Source: VXNE01 sp963665455 (lineage in GTDB: Bacteria; Pseudomonadota; Gammaproteobacteria; Pseudomonadales; Azotimanducaceae). From it: 64,000 bases of DNA. The position numbers and the translations under genes are program-made. Shown piece after piece: positions 17,108 to 25,725 of this stretch. Below the pieces are notes generated by a model. The model was not told the origin of the DNA. It saw only the letters and a list, made by a program, of their open reading frames with translations, and searched no databases. Position 1 is the stretch's first letter. Every line of letters starts with the position of its first letter. Location: positions 2,790,001 through 2,854,000 of the forward strand of contig OY762279.1 of the NCBI GenBank assembly GCA_963665455.1, given 5' to 3'.

Positions 17108-17344
17108 ATGAGGAACATCACTGTATCGGTGGACGAAGAGACCCATCGGCTGGCGCGGATCCGCGCAGCGGAGATGGACACCTCCGTGTCGGCGTTGGTA
17201 CGCGGCTACCTCCGGAGCCTGGCGTTGGAGCGCACGGGGGGCGACGTGGCCGGGAAGTCCTCCCAAGAAGAACTGTACGAACGGATCCGGGCGCGGGCGG
17301 CGGCCCAGGCTGCCGGCGAGGTTGACGACCCGGGAGGCGGGTAG
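17108..17344 (+). CDS. Ribbon-helix-helix antitoxin-like protein without a toxin
   Basis: A 78-aa protein beginning MRNITVSVDEETHRLARIRA. A beta-strand followed by two helices (TSVSALVRGYLRSLALE) is the RHH/CopG fold of VapB-type antitoxins, and the tail is acidic and charged as in toxin-binding regions. ATG 17108 was preferred to 17078 because the family starts at the strand; a direct repeat of tgacgagat covers the start. No PIN or other toxin follows: the next 189 nt to 17533 have no credible gene. It is either an orphan antitoxin or a solitary DNA-binding repressor. Confidence 0.65.
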   Translation: MRNITVSVDEETHRLARIRAAEMDTSVSALVRGYLRSLALERTGGDVAGKSSQEELYERIRARAAAQAAGEVDDPGGG

Positions 17345-17533
17345 CCACGGCGGAGGCTCTTCGGTGCGCGTGGGCTTGGCTCCAGCCACCGCCGTCTTCC
17401 AGCGTCGCAATCCCTCGGCGGAGGCCCGTGCGCTTTTTGGCGTGTTGCGACACGCATCATGGATCCGGCGATTTGGCGGCCCATATCCGCATAAACTGTG
17501 TCCCACATAATATGTGTCCCGCGCCGCGCTGCG

Positions 17534-17992
17534 TCAGTGACGTGGTGGTGGTCTAGCGGGAACGCAGCGTCCGATCAAGAGGGGTTCCACGGCCGGTCGC
17601 GGGCCGGGCCCGGACCGAAGCCGCGACTCGGTGCGCGGATTGGGCAGGAGGGCGCTGGGAAGGGGTGCCCGCCGGTGGGACCGCGTTGCCGGTGCGTAGT
17701 GCTCGGCCAGGTACTCGAGAATCCGGGTTTCGGTTTCCGGCTGTAGGTGATGCATGTTGTGCGCTTCCTGCATGTGCAGAACCGTGTCGCGCCAAGTGGC
17801 GAGATCTCCCCGTTGGCTCGTGACGAGGCTCAGTGAGTGGCAACCACCGCAATGCATGTGGACCTCTTGCCAGGCGCCGGCCTTGACGAGCCCCGTCTCG
17901 AAGTCCGTCTCGGTGGTCGCCATGGCCATGGCCGCCATGCCGACGATGATTGGGTAGATCGCCGGTCTCCGTCGGCCCGCCGTCCGCTTCAT
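17534..17992 (-). CDS. Cytochrome c subunit of a sulfite dehydrogenase (SorB-like)
   Basis: A 152-aa protein with one CxxCH haem site (CGGCHS, C48-C51-H52), an N-terminal hydrophobic segment (AIYPIIVGMAAMAMA) and candidate axial methionines at 74 and 80. The last 50 residues are Arg/Pro-rich and look disordered, unlike SorB. The start codon overlaps the stop of the molybdoenzyme gene (ATGA), so the two are coupled. The expected role is to accept electrons from sulfite oxidation in the periplasm and pass them to the respiratory chain. Confidence 0.75.
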   Translation of the reverse strand: MKRTAGRRRPAIYPIIVGMAAMAMATTETDFETGLVKAGAWQEVHMHCGGCHSLSLVTSQRGDLATWRDTVLHMQEAHNMHHLQPETETRILEYLAEHYAPATRSHRRAPLPSALLPNPRTESRLRSGPGPRPAVEPLLIGRCVPARPPPRH

Positions 17993-19194
17993 GCGACCGC
18001 GAGGGCGATCCGGTGGCAGGCGTTGTTCAAGTATCCGCGTGGGTTCCACGCCGGCAGGACCATCGGCTGGGCGGTTCCGTGGTCGTCGACGGCCCGCGCC
18101 CAGACTTCGTGGTAGCCGGGACGCGGTGGCGCGATCCAGGCCGACCATTGTTGCCACGCCAGGCGATTCACCGGTGGCTGCAGCACGGCGGGCTGCCAGG
18201 TCGCGCCGTAGTCGATGGACGTGAACACCTCCCGGACCCGCAGGTCGCCGGCCCAGGCATGGCCCCGGACGAGGATGGCCTCGCCGAAGGTCCGGCAGGC
18301 GCCGGACTCGGGGAACGTGATGAGCGACTTCACGGGCATCGAGCCGATGATGCACATGTTCTCGTCCGCAACGGTTGTTCCGGGCGCCACGGGGTTGCAG
18401 GGCACGCGATAGGACTGCCCGCCCATCTTGGCGCCGTCGTGGACGCGGTCGCGCACGAGGAGACGCGTCAGCCACTTCCCGCTAACCGAGCCCGACCAGC
18501 CGCCGATGACCAGGCGCAACGGAAAGCCGTGCAACGGCCCCAATGGCGCGCCGTTCATCGCCCACGCGAGCATCGACTCGGCTTCGAGCGCCTTCGCCAC
18601 CGGCACGCCTCGGGAGATGGGTTGTTGGTCCGGGTCGCCGGAAAGGTGGGTATCGGCGGACTCATAGGCAACATAGACCGCGTCCTCGGCGACACCACAA
18701 TAATCGAGCACGTCGCGTAGCCGGACGCCGGTCCACCGCGGGCAGGCGACGGCCCCCGTCGTCCATTGGTTGCCCGGCACGGCGGGGTGAAACTCGGATC
18801 GGCCGTTGCCACCACACTCGAGTTGCAGCTGCAGCGTGTGGTGCTCGAAACGTTCCTTCAGTTCGCGCAGCGTCAGGCGGGACGGCCGGATGCAGGACTC
18901 GCCAGCCAATTCCAGCGTCCAATCGAGCGGGTCGATGCCCCGGGTGTCGGGTGGAATGCCGTTGTTGCGCACGAACAGGTGCGCGGTGGGAGTCACGGGG
19001 TCGTCGAGCAGGTGGACTGGCGTCTCCGCGTTGAGGGGGCGTTCCGTGAGAATCCGTAGACCCGGCTTGCCGGGAATCGACGGCGCTTGGGCCGCTTGCC
19101 CGCGGGCGAGGGGACCGGCCATCGTCGCCGCGGCGATGGCCGCCGACCCCCTGAGGAGGCGTCGTCGCGTCCAAACACCGCAGCCATCGCGCAC
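17989..19194 (-). CDS. Periplasmic molybdopterin sulfite dehydrogenase (SorA-like)
   Basis: Member of the sulfite oxidase family. A twin-arginine signal is present (TRRRLLRGSAAIAAATM), consistent with export of a folded Mo-cofactor enzyme. The Mo-coordinating cysteine is in LECGGNGR, and a C-terminal dimerisation domain follows. The active-site stretch reads FVRNNG, with Asn where many sulfite oxidases have His. An open frame extends to a TTG at 19311, but the GTG at 19194 puts the RR motif nine residues from the N-terminus, as expected for Tat signals; neither has a good ribosome site. It is coupled to the cytochrome gene, matching SorAB architecture. Confidence 0.85.
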   Translation of the reverse strand: MRDGCGVWTRRRLLRGSAAIAAATMAGPLARGQAAQAPSIPGKPGLRILTERPLNAETPVHLLDDPVTPTAHLFVRNNGIPPDTRGIDPLDWTLELAGESCIRPSRLTLRELKERFEHHTLQLQLECGGNGRSEFHPAVPGNQWTTGAVACPRWTGVRLRDVLDYCGVAEDAVYVAYESADTHLSGDPDQQPISRGVPVAKALEAESMLAWAMNGAPLGPLHGFPLRLVIGGWSGSVSGKWLTRLLVRDRVHDGAKMGGQSYRVPCNPVAPGTTVADENMCIIGSMPVKSLITFPESGACRTFGEAILVRGHAWAGDLRVREVFTSIDYGATWQPAVLQPPVNRLAWQQWSAWIAPPRPGYHEVWARAVDDHGTAQPMVLPAWNPRGYLNNACHRIALAVA

Positions 19195-19419
19195 TCGACC
19201 ATGCTGGGCGCGGGTTTCGGGCGATGGCGGGGCGGACGGGGGAGCGGCCAAGGGGTGGTTTCGTGGAGCCGGAAACGCCGGCAACGTAGCATCGCGGTCA
19301 CGGTCCGGCAAGCGCGTACTCGCCCTCGCCCCGGAGGTCAGTTACCGTTCGTCCATGTGTCCGCCGGCGAAACTTGGTGTCGCGATGGCGTTATCTTTGG
19401 CACCGTCTCTGGAGTCTCC

Positions 19420-20565
19420 ATGCCAAGAGTCGGCAACACCCTGATCTTCAGCTTCGACGGCACCGGCCACGAGCCGGCCGATGCCGAGGGCTTTCGGCAG
19501 GACGAGAGCATCAGCAACATCCTGAAGCTGCACCTCCTGCTCGGCGGTGGGATCGACGCACAACCAACGCGGCGCACCCCGGCCGGCGGCGGTCAAAGGG
19601 CCTTCTACTACAACGGCATCGGCACCCGGCAAGACGGCACCACGGTCCCGTTGCTAGGCCGTCTTTACTCGGCGGGGCGGCGGGTCGTGAACCTGGCCCT
19701 CGCTCCCACGTTCAGCGACGCCCAACAGATTCTGGACGAGGCGGCGGCGGACTTGGCGAAGGTGTATGCGCCGGGCGACCGCATTGTTCTGTTTGGCTTC
19801 AGCCGAGGGGCCGCGCTGGCGCGGAAGTTCGCGACGCTGTTGTTGGAGGCCGATGCTCGGCGCGAGGTGGCGTTCCTCGGAGTGTTCGACACCGTCGCCG
19901 CCATGGGAGGTCTCATCGGCGGCGAGGTGGAGATGGAGGCCGGCGCCCTGCATGATCGCGTGCGCAAGGCGGTGCATGCGGTCGCCATCGACGAGGACAG
20001 GGCCGCGTTCGCCCCGACCCTGATTCCGATGACGCCCGGCGACGAGAACCGTGTTGCCGAGATCTGGTTTCCGGGTGTCCACGGCGACATCGGCGGTGGC
20101 TACTGGAACGACGGGCTCTCCGACGTGGTGCTTGAGTACATGATGGGCCGTTGTAGGGCCGCCCTCGGCGATGCGCTTTTCATGGATCACTACCGGAGTA
20201 GCGACGCGTTGGGCGGGGAGGGCGGGGCGGAGATCGCGGCGGACGACGTGGCCCTCGAGCCCAGATTCGACGCACCGATGCACGCCGACGGCGGAACGAC
20301 TTTGTTTCCGAGGGAGACCAGGCATATACACATCCACTCGGAGGAAACTACCAACCAAGCCTTGCCCGTCCTACACTACGCCACCAAGCTCCGCGTCGAT
20401 GGCGTTGCGGACTACCGGCCGCCGGCGCTGCGCGACCTGGGGTTCAGGATCTGGCTGGGTGGACGGACGTATAGCCCTCCCATCCAAGGCGTTAGCGAAT
20501 TGCGCCGCTATACCATACCTTGGCGGTGGCGAATGCGGTGGTGGAGGGGGCGGCAGGGAAGCTAG
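19420..20565 (+). CDS. DUF2235-type alpha/beta hydrolase
   Basis: A 381-aa protein with the DUF2235 hallmarks: an early FSFDGTG (10-16), nucleophile elbow GFSRGA (Ser128), an aspartate strand (VFDTVAAMG) and a late histidine motif (FPGVHGDIGGGY). This family includes Tle1-type phospholipase effectors of type VI secretion as well as many uncharacterised cytosolic enzymes. No VgrG, PAAR, immunity gene or signal peptide is nearby, so an effector role is not supported. The ATG at 19420 (MPRVGNTL) was chosen; the frame is open further upstream without similarity. The C-terminus is Trp/Arg-rich. Confidence 0.75.
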   Translation: MPRVGNTLIFSFDGTGHEPADAEGFRQDESISNILKLHLLLGGGIDAQPTRRTPAGGGQRAFYYNGIGTRQDGTTVPLLGRLYSAGRRVVNLALAPTFSDAQQILDEAAADLAKVYAPGDRIVLFGFSRGAALARKFATLLLEADARREVAFLGVFDTVAAMGGLIGGEVEMEAGALHDRVRKAVHAVAIDEDRAAFAPTLIPMTPGDENRVAEIWFPGVHGDIGGGYWNDGLSDVVLEYMMGRCRAALGDALFMDHYRSSDALGGEGGAEIAADDVALEPRFDAPMHADGGTTLFPRETRHIHIHSEETTNQALPVLHYATKLRVDGVADYRPPALRDLGFRIWLGGRTYSPPIQGVSELRRYTIPWRWRMRWWRGRQGS

Positions 20566-20621
20566 GTATAACAAGTTGTTAACAACATGTGCCCAGCGCG
20601 TAACGAATAGGGTAAACCAAG

Positions 20622-21698
20622 ATGACGGCAACGACCACATCCCAGCTTCCCGGCAAGCTGGGCAATCCCGACCTCACCCTCGCCACCGATCCGCGCCTGG
20701 ATCCGGCCCTGATTCCGGCCGTCGCGGGGATGGACGAGGCGTTGGATGCGCCGCCGGCGGTCGGCCCCGACTCCTCGTACGAAGACGTCGTCGCATACGC
20801 GGCCGCCATGGAGGCGGAGGTCGACCAGATCTACGCGGAGACCTTCGGCGCGCTGCCGCAGCTTGTGGGCGTGCGCCGGCGGACGGAGGTGATCGAGGGT
20901 GTCGACGGCAACGACATCACGCTCTTCGTGCATGAGCCCGCGGACCGGGACGGCGTGCTGCCCGGCATCCTCCACACCCACGGCGGCGGCATGGTCATGT
21001 GTGCGGCTGCGGACCCCCAGTACGTGCGCTGGCGCGACGAACTCGCGTTGACCGGGCTCTGCGTGGTCGGCGTGGAGTTCCGCAACGGCGCCGGCAAGCT
21101 GGGCGACCATCCCTTTCCGGCGGGGCTCAACGACTGCGCCGACGGCACGCGGTGGACGTACCGCAACCGGGACGCGCTCGGCATCTCGCACGTCGTGGTC
21201 TCGGGCGAGTCCGGAGGGGGGAACCTGTGTCTGGCGGTGGCCCTCAAGGCGAAGCGGGAAGGCTGGATCGACGAGCTCGCGGGCGTCTACTCCTGCTGCC
21301 CCTACATCGCGGGGACGTTCGATCCGGCGCCCCCGGAACTCGTGTCCTGGCGCGAAAACGGCGGCTACCAGCTCGACCCCGGGATGTGCCAGGCGCTCGT
21401 CAAGGTGTACGACCCGAGCGCGGCGCACGTCCACGATCCACTCGCCTGGCCCTACCAGGCGGCGGTGGAGGATCTCCTGGGCCTCCCGCCGCACACGGTT
21501 TCGGTCAACGAGCTGGATCCGCTGCGAGACGAAGGACTGATCTACGCGCGCCGGCTCATGGCGGCCGGCGTCTCCACCGTGAGCCGTACCGTGAACGGCA
21601 CGCATCACGGGGGCGACACCGACAACCCGTTCCAGCTACCGCACGTGTATCTCGCGACGATCCGGGACATCCACGGCTTCGCGGCGTCGGTGGGATAG
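20622..21698 (+). CDS. HSL-family esterase/lipase
   Basis: A 358-aa alpha/beta hydrolase of the hormone-sensitive-lipase group: oxyanion motif HGGG (120-123), nucleophile motif GESGG (Ser197), and a C-terminal His in GTHHGGD. No signal peptide, so cytosolic. Probable substrates are short or medium acyl esters. It starts a run of co-directional catabolic genes (a second hydrolase 12 nt later, then a GMC oxidoreductase), which suggests an operon degrading an ester-containing compound. Confidence 0.85.
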   Translation: MTATTTSQLPGKLGNPDLTLATDPRLDPALIPAVAGMDEALDAPPAVGPDSSYEDVVAYAAAMEAEVDQIYAETFGALPQLVGVRRRTEVIEGVDGNDITLFVHEPADRDGVLPGILHTHGGGMVMCAAADPQYVRWRDELALTGLCVVGVEFRNGAGKLGDHPFPAGLNDCADGTRWTYRNRDALGISHVVVSGESGGGNLCLAVALKAKREGWIDELAGVYSCCPYIAGTFDPAPPELVSWRENGGYQLDPGMCQALVKVYDPSAAHVHDPLAWPYQAAVEDLLGLPPHTVSVNELDPLRDEGLIYARRLMAAGVSTVSRTVNGTHHGGDTDNPFQLPHVYLATIRDIHGFAASVG

Positions 21699-21710
21699 GC
21701 CGGCTCGCCG

Positions 21711-22628
21711 ATGTTCGGAACACGGAAGTGGCGCGATGGACTGGTTCGGGAGCTGAACCGGGACTCAGAGCTTGCCGAGACGGCTCGGGGCCAGATGGAG
21801 TACCGCAAGGAAGGTGAGGCCCCCTTCATCCTGTGCGTACATGGAGGGCCGGGCGGCTACGACCAGGGCAAGCTCGTTGGCGCCGCGTTCGCCGATTTCG
21901 GGACGATCTCCGTTTCGCGCCCGGGGTACCTGCGCACACCGATCGCCACCGGCCGGACGTTCGAGGCGCAGGCCGACGCCCTGGCGGCCCTGCTCGATAC
22001 GCTCGGGATTGACCGGGTCGCCGTGTATGGCGCTTCGGCGGGCGGGCCGCCGTCCATCCACTTCGCGGGACGGCACCCCGACCGGGTGGTCGCCGTGCTT
22101 CTCACCTGCGCGGTGACGACGGTCTATCCGGTCCATGTCCCCACATGGGCGCGGGCGATCATCTTCTCCGACGCGGGCTCGCGACTGCAGGGGTGGCTCT
22201 TCGACCGCTTCCCCGGGGCGACGCTGAAGCAACTCCTCGCCCAGTCGAGCACGTTCGACGCGGAGGAGAAGGAGGCCGAAGCGCGGCGCATCCTGAACGA
22301 CCCGGTGCACTTCGATTTCGCGCGGGCGCTCCAGCAGACCCTCGCGCCATATGGCCCCCGCCGGGCCGGGCTCGAGAACGACCTCGTGCAGTTCGCACGC
22401 ATTACACGCCCGCTGCCCCTCGAGAACATCCAGTGCCCGACCCTGATCTGTCACGGGCGCCGCGACGGCGACGTCGACTACGAGCATGCGGAGACCGCCC
22501 ACCGCCTGATCCCGAACTCGAGGCTCCACACGCTGGAGCAGGGCAGCCACCTCGTGTGGTGCTCCGAGGGCGCCGAAGAAATGTTGCGCGTACAGCGCGA
22601 GTTTCTGCGGGAGCACCTGGCTTCGTAG
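21711..22628 (+). CDS. Alpha/beta hydrolase (proline iminopeptidase-like fold)
   Basis: A 305-aa alpha/beta hydrolase with oxyanion motif HGGPGG (44-49), nucleophile elbow GASAGG (Ser109) and a late histidine in LEQGSHLVW. The HGGPG signature is shared by proline iminopeptidases and various C-C or ester hydrolases, so the substrate is not determined. It lies 12 nt after the HSL esterase and 28 nt before the GMC oxidoreductase, almost certainly in the same transcript. Confidence 0.8.
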   Translation: MFGTRKWRDGLVRELNRDSELAETARGQMEYRKEGEAPFILCVHGGPGGYDQGKLVGAAFADFGTISVSRPGYLRTPIATGRTFEAQADALAALLDTLGIDRVAVYGASAGGPPSIHFAGRHPDRVVAVLLTCAVTTVYPVHVPTWARAIIFSDAGSRLQGWLFDRFPGATLKQLLAQSSTFDAEEKEAEARRILNDPVHFDFARALQQTLAPYGPRRAGLENDLVQFARITRPLPLENIQCPTLICHGRRDGDVDYEHAETAHRLIPNSRLHTLEQGSHLVWCSEGAEEMLRVQREFLREHLAS

Positions 22629-22656
22629 CGGTCTTCAAGACCGTGCCGTCCGTTCC

Positions 22657-24309
22657 ATGCAACGTCTCCACTACGACTACATCGTCGTAGGCGCCGGCTC
22701 GGCGGGCTGCGTCCTGGCGAACCGGCTGTCCGCCGTTCCCGAACATCGGGTACTGCTCGTAGAGGCCGGCGGGCGCGACAACCGCCTCTTCATCCGCATG
22801 CCGGCGGCCTTCTCGCAGGCGATGAACCTCCGGCGCTGCAACTGGGGATTCGTGTCCGAACCGGAGCCGGGCCTGTCGGGGCGGCGTCTCGACTGTCCCC
22901 GGGGCAAGGTGCTCGGCGGCTCCTCGTCCATCAACGGCATGGTGTACGTGCGCGGGCACGGGCGCGACTTCGACGTCTGGGAAGCGCTCGGCGCGGCTGG
23001 CTGGAACTACCGCAACTGCCTGCCGTACTTCCGGCGCGCCGAGACCTGGCAGGGTGGGACGGACGCTTTTCGCGGCGGTGACGGCCCGCTCCGTACCGGC
23101 AGCGGCAACAACGCCGCGCGCAACCCGCTCTACGCCGCGTTCGTGGCGGCGGGGCTGGAGGCGGGCTACGCGGCGACGCCGGACTGCAACGGCTACCGGC
23201 AGGAAGGGTTCGGCGCGCTGCCGATGACCGTTGATGGCGGTGTGCGCGTGTCGACATCGCGCGCCTACCTCGCTCCCGTGCTGAAGCGCCCCAATCTCGC
23301 CGTCATGACCGGCGCGACCGCGGAGGCGGTCCTGTGCGACGGCAACGTGGCGACCGGCGTCCGCTTGCGCCAGGGCGGCCGCATCGTCGAAGTACACGCG
23401 ACGAGGGAAGTCATCCTGTCGGCGGGTGCCATCGGTTCCCCGGCGCTGCTACAGCGCTCCGGCTTCGGCCCTGCGGATGTGCTGTCGGATGCCGGTGTAC
23501 CCCTTCGGCACGAGCTGCTCGGCGTTGGCGAGAACCTTCAGGATCACCTGGAAGTCTATTGCCAGTACCGCTGCCTCGAACCCGTCACCCTGAACGGCCG
23601 GCTGAACCCGCTCGGCAAGACCCTGATCGGCTTGCGCTGGCTGCTGTTCCGCGATGGGCTCGGCAGCACCAACCACTTCGAGGCCGGCGCCTTCCTGCGG
23701 TCCACCCCCGAGCGGGAGTGGCCGGACGTACAGCTCCACTTCCTGCCGGCCGCCATGCGCTACGATGGCGCCCAGGCGCTGCGCGGGCACGGTTTCCAGG
23801 TGCATCTCGGGCATAACCGGCCGAAGAGCCGCGGCCACGTGCGCATCGTGTCGCCCGACGCCGACGACCCGCCGCGAATCCGGTTCAACTACCTCACGCA
23901 TGCGGACGACCTGCACGCCTGGCGCGCCTGCGTGCGTCAGCTGCGCGCGATCATGGGCCAGCCCGCACTCGCCCGTTACCGCGGCGAGGAGCTTCAGCCT
24001 GGCGAGGACGTGGCGAGCGACGCGGTGATCGACCGTTGGGTGCGCGACAACGCGGAGAGCGCCTACCATCCCGCCGGCACCTGCAGGATGGGGAACGCCG
24101 GCGACCCCGCGGCCGTCGTGGATCCCGAGTGCCGGGTGCGTGGCGTTGAGCGGCTCCGGGTGGTCGACTCCTCCGTCTTTCCGGCCATCACCAACGGCAA
24201 CCTCAACGCGCCGACGATCATGGTCGCGGAACGGGCCGCGGACATCATTCTCGGACGGCCGCTGTTGCGCGCCGACGAGGGACTGGAGCTGTATCCGACG
24301 GACGGGTGA
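22657..24309 (+). CDS. GMC-family FAD oxidoreductase (choline/alcohol dehydrogenase-like)
   Basis: A 550-aa flavoprotein with the Rossmann FAD motif VGAGSAGCVLANRL at residues 11-24, the GMC signature around GKVLGGSSSINGM, and the C-terminal catalytic His/Asn region (SAYHPAGTCRMG, then NGNLNAPT). Such enzymes oxidise primary or secondary alcohols to aldehydes or ketones. After two hydrolases, a plausible order is ester cleavage followed by alcohol oxidation. No betaine aldehyde dehydrogenase is adjacent, so the name choline dehydrogenase is not warranted. Confidence 0.88.
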   Translation: MQRLHYDYIVVGAGSAGCVLANRLSAVPEHRVLLVEAGGRDNRLFIRMPAAFSQAMNLRRCNWGFVSEPEPGLSGRRLDCPRGKVLGGSSSINGMVYVRGHGRDFDVWEALGAAGWNYRNCLPYFRRAETWQGGTDAFRGGDGPLRTGSGNNAARNPLYAAFVAAGLEAGYAATPDCNGYRQEGFGALPMTVDGGVRVSTSRAYLAPVLKRPNLAVMTGATAEAVLCDGNVATGVRLRQGGRIVEVHATREVILSAGAIGSPALLQRSGFGPADVLSDAGVPLRHELLGVGENLQDHLEVYCQYRCLEPVTLNGRLNPLGKTLIGLRWLLFRDGLGSTNHFEAGAFLRSTPEREWPDVQLHFLPAAMRYDGAQALRGHGFQVHLGHNRPKSRGHVRIVSPDADDPPRIRFNYLTHADDLHAWRACVRQLRAIMGQPALARYRGEELQPGEDVASDAVIDRWVRDNAESAYHPAGTCRMGNAGDPAAVVDPECRVRGVERLRVVDSSVFPAITNGNLNAPTIMVAERAADIILGRPLLRADEGLELYPTDG

Positions 24310-24378
24310 TCGGGCCGTGCCGCCCGGGATCAACCAACGACGACCGGTCGGTTGCGTGAGATCACGCCCCGCGTGTCG

Positions 24379-25632
24379 CTACCGGCTGGCGGCGATGCGT
24401 GCGAGACGCCGGGCCGCCACGGCCCCCGCGAGGCCGAACGCGGCCACACCGAGAAAGTAGAGGCTGTAGCCGGACTGGCCGGGCAGGCGGTCCACCAGCA
24501 CGCCCCGGATCAGCGGCAGGTAGATGTCCGGCGCATACCCGATCAGCGAGATCACTCCTATGGCGAGGCCCTTGACGCGGTCGGGCACGTCGCAGCTTTC
24601 GAGGGTGGCCCAGTAGATGCCCCGCACCGCGTAGGTGACGAGGCCGACGATCAGCACGATCGGGAGCAGCAGCGCTGTGGCGGCGTCGAGCGGCAGCACC
24701 GCGAGGCTCGCCAATGCGACGGAGCCGAGCACGAGGAGCACGGCCAGCACCTTTTCGCGGTTCAGGTAGTCGCCGACGAAACCCGCGCCGATCGCGCCGA
24801 TGGGCCGCATCCACAGCTTGGCGACGGTGATCGTGCCGACGGTCACCGCCGTCAGTCCGAAGTTCTGCTGGAGGTAGGCGGAGAACGCGTAGGTGGCGAA
24901 GAACAACTGGTAGCCGGTCATGATGCACGCGGCGGCCAGCCAGATCTCGGGCTTGCCGAGGACGATCCGGAAGTCCCGCATGGTCTCGGAGAGGGACGCG
25001 GCGCGGCGGCCGGCGTCGCCCTTCCGGCTGTCGTCGACCACGAACAGGACGACGGGCGCCAGTACGAGCATGTTCCCGGTGTATAGCCAGATGACCTTGC
25101 GCAGCGCGACATCGGTCGGCTCTCCAAGCCCGTCGAGCCAGTATGCGAACAACGCGATGGCGACCGTTGCCAGCAGCGCCTCGGCCAATCCCCGGCCCCC
25201 GTCGAGGATGCCGAAGAAGCGGCCTTGTTCATTGCCCCGGGCGAGGAGGGCGACCGCCTTGATGTGGGCCGACCAGAAGGTGAGGCCAGTAGCGATCCCC
25301 CAGCCCGCGTAGATGAGCTGCAGTTGCGCGAAGGAGGGGGTGCTTGCGAACCAGACGCCGAGCAGGCCGGCGCACAACAGCGAGAGCGACATCAGATGGC
25401 GGGGCGACACCCGGTCCGCCAGCCAGCCGCTCGGCAGGTACGTGACGACGAAGAGCACGCCGAGCAGGGCGTTGCACTGGCCCAGTTGCGACGCCGTAAT
25501 GCCGAACGTCTCCAGCATGGAGACTTCGAAATTCTGCCGCAGGTACAGCAACGGATAGATCGCGCCCGCGGCCACGGTGATGACGGCGAGTTGTCCGATG
25601 CGTCGCACGGTGCCCGATAACCCCTGTTTCAC
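24379..25632 (-). CDS. MFS transporter
   Basis: A 417-aa major-facilitator carrier with about 12 hydrophobic segments and the loop 2-3 motif GWLADRVSPR. The start is GTG 25632, preceded at a good distance by GAGAGG, and gives MKQGLSGTVRRIGQ; the much longer open frame upstream is antisense to the next gene and was discarded. The substrate is unknown: it resembles the nitrate/glycerol-phosphate/organic-acid carriers only in general. It is convergent with the GMC gene and divergent from the PLP enzyme (94-nt gap). Confidence 0.8.
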   Translation of the reverse strand: MKQGLSGTVRRIGQLAVITVAAGAIYPLLYLRQNFEVSMLETFGITASQLGQCNALLGVLFVVTYLPSGWLADRVSPRHLMSLSLLCAGLLGVWFASTPSFAQLQLIYAGWGIATGLTFWSAHIKAVALLARGNEQGRFFGILDGGRGLAEALLATVAIALFAYWLDGLGEPTDVALRKVIWLYTGNMLVLAPVVLFVVDDSRKGDAGRRAASLSETMRDFRIVLGKPEIWLAAACIMTGYQLFFATYAFSAYLQQNFGLTAVTVGTITVAKLWMRPIGAIGAGFVGDYLNREKVLAVLLVLGSVALASLAVLPLDAATALLLPIVLIVGLVTYAVRGIYWATLESCDVPDRVKGLAIGVISLIGYAPDIYLPLIRGVLVDRLPGQSGYSLYFLGVAAFGLAGAVAARRLARIAASR

Positions 25633-25725
25633 GGTGCCCTCTCGCCGATGATAGAGCCATGGTTGCGGCCGGACCGCCGCGGTCGCTACAGTCGCGGGCC
25701 GCCTCTCGCACCCGGAGACGTCCGC

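Noticed and set aside
17345..17533. Possible PIN or RelE-type toxin after the orphan RHH gene.
   Set aside because: No frame gives a recognisable toxin motif; only short Ser/Gly/Arg-rich peptides.
19420..20565. Type VI secretion effector locus.
   Set aside because: Only the DUF2235 fold is present; no secretion, adaptor or immunity gene accompanies it.
22657..24309. Naming the GMC enzyme choline dehydrogenase (betA).
   Set aside because: No betB, betI or choline transporter is adjacent and GMC substrates cannot be assigned from these motifs.
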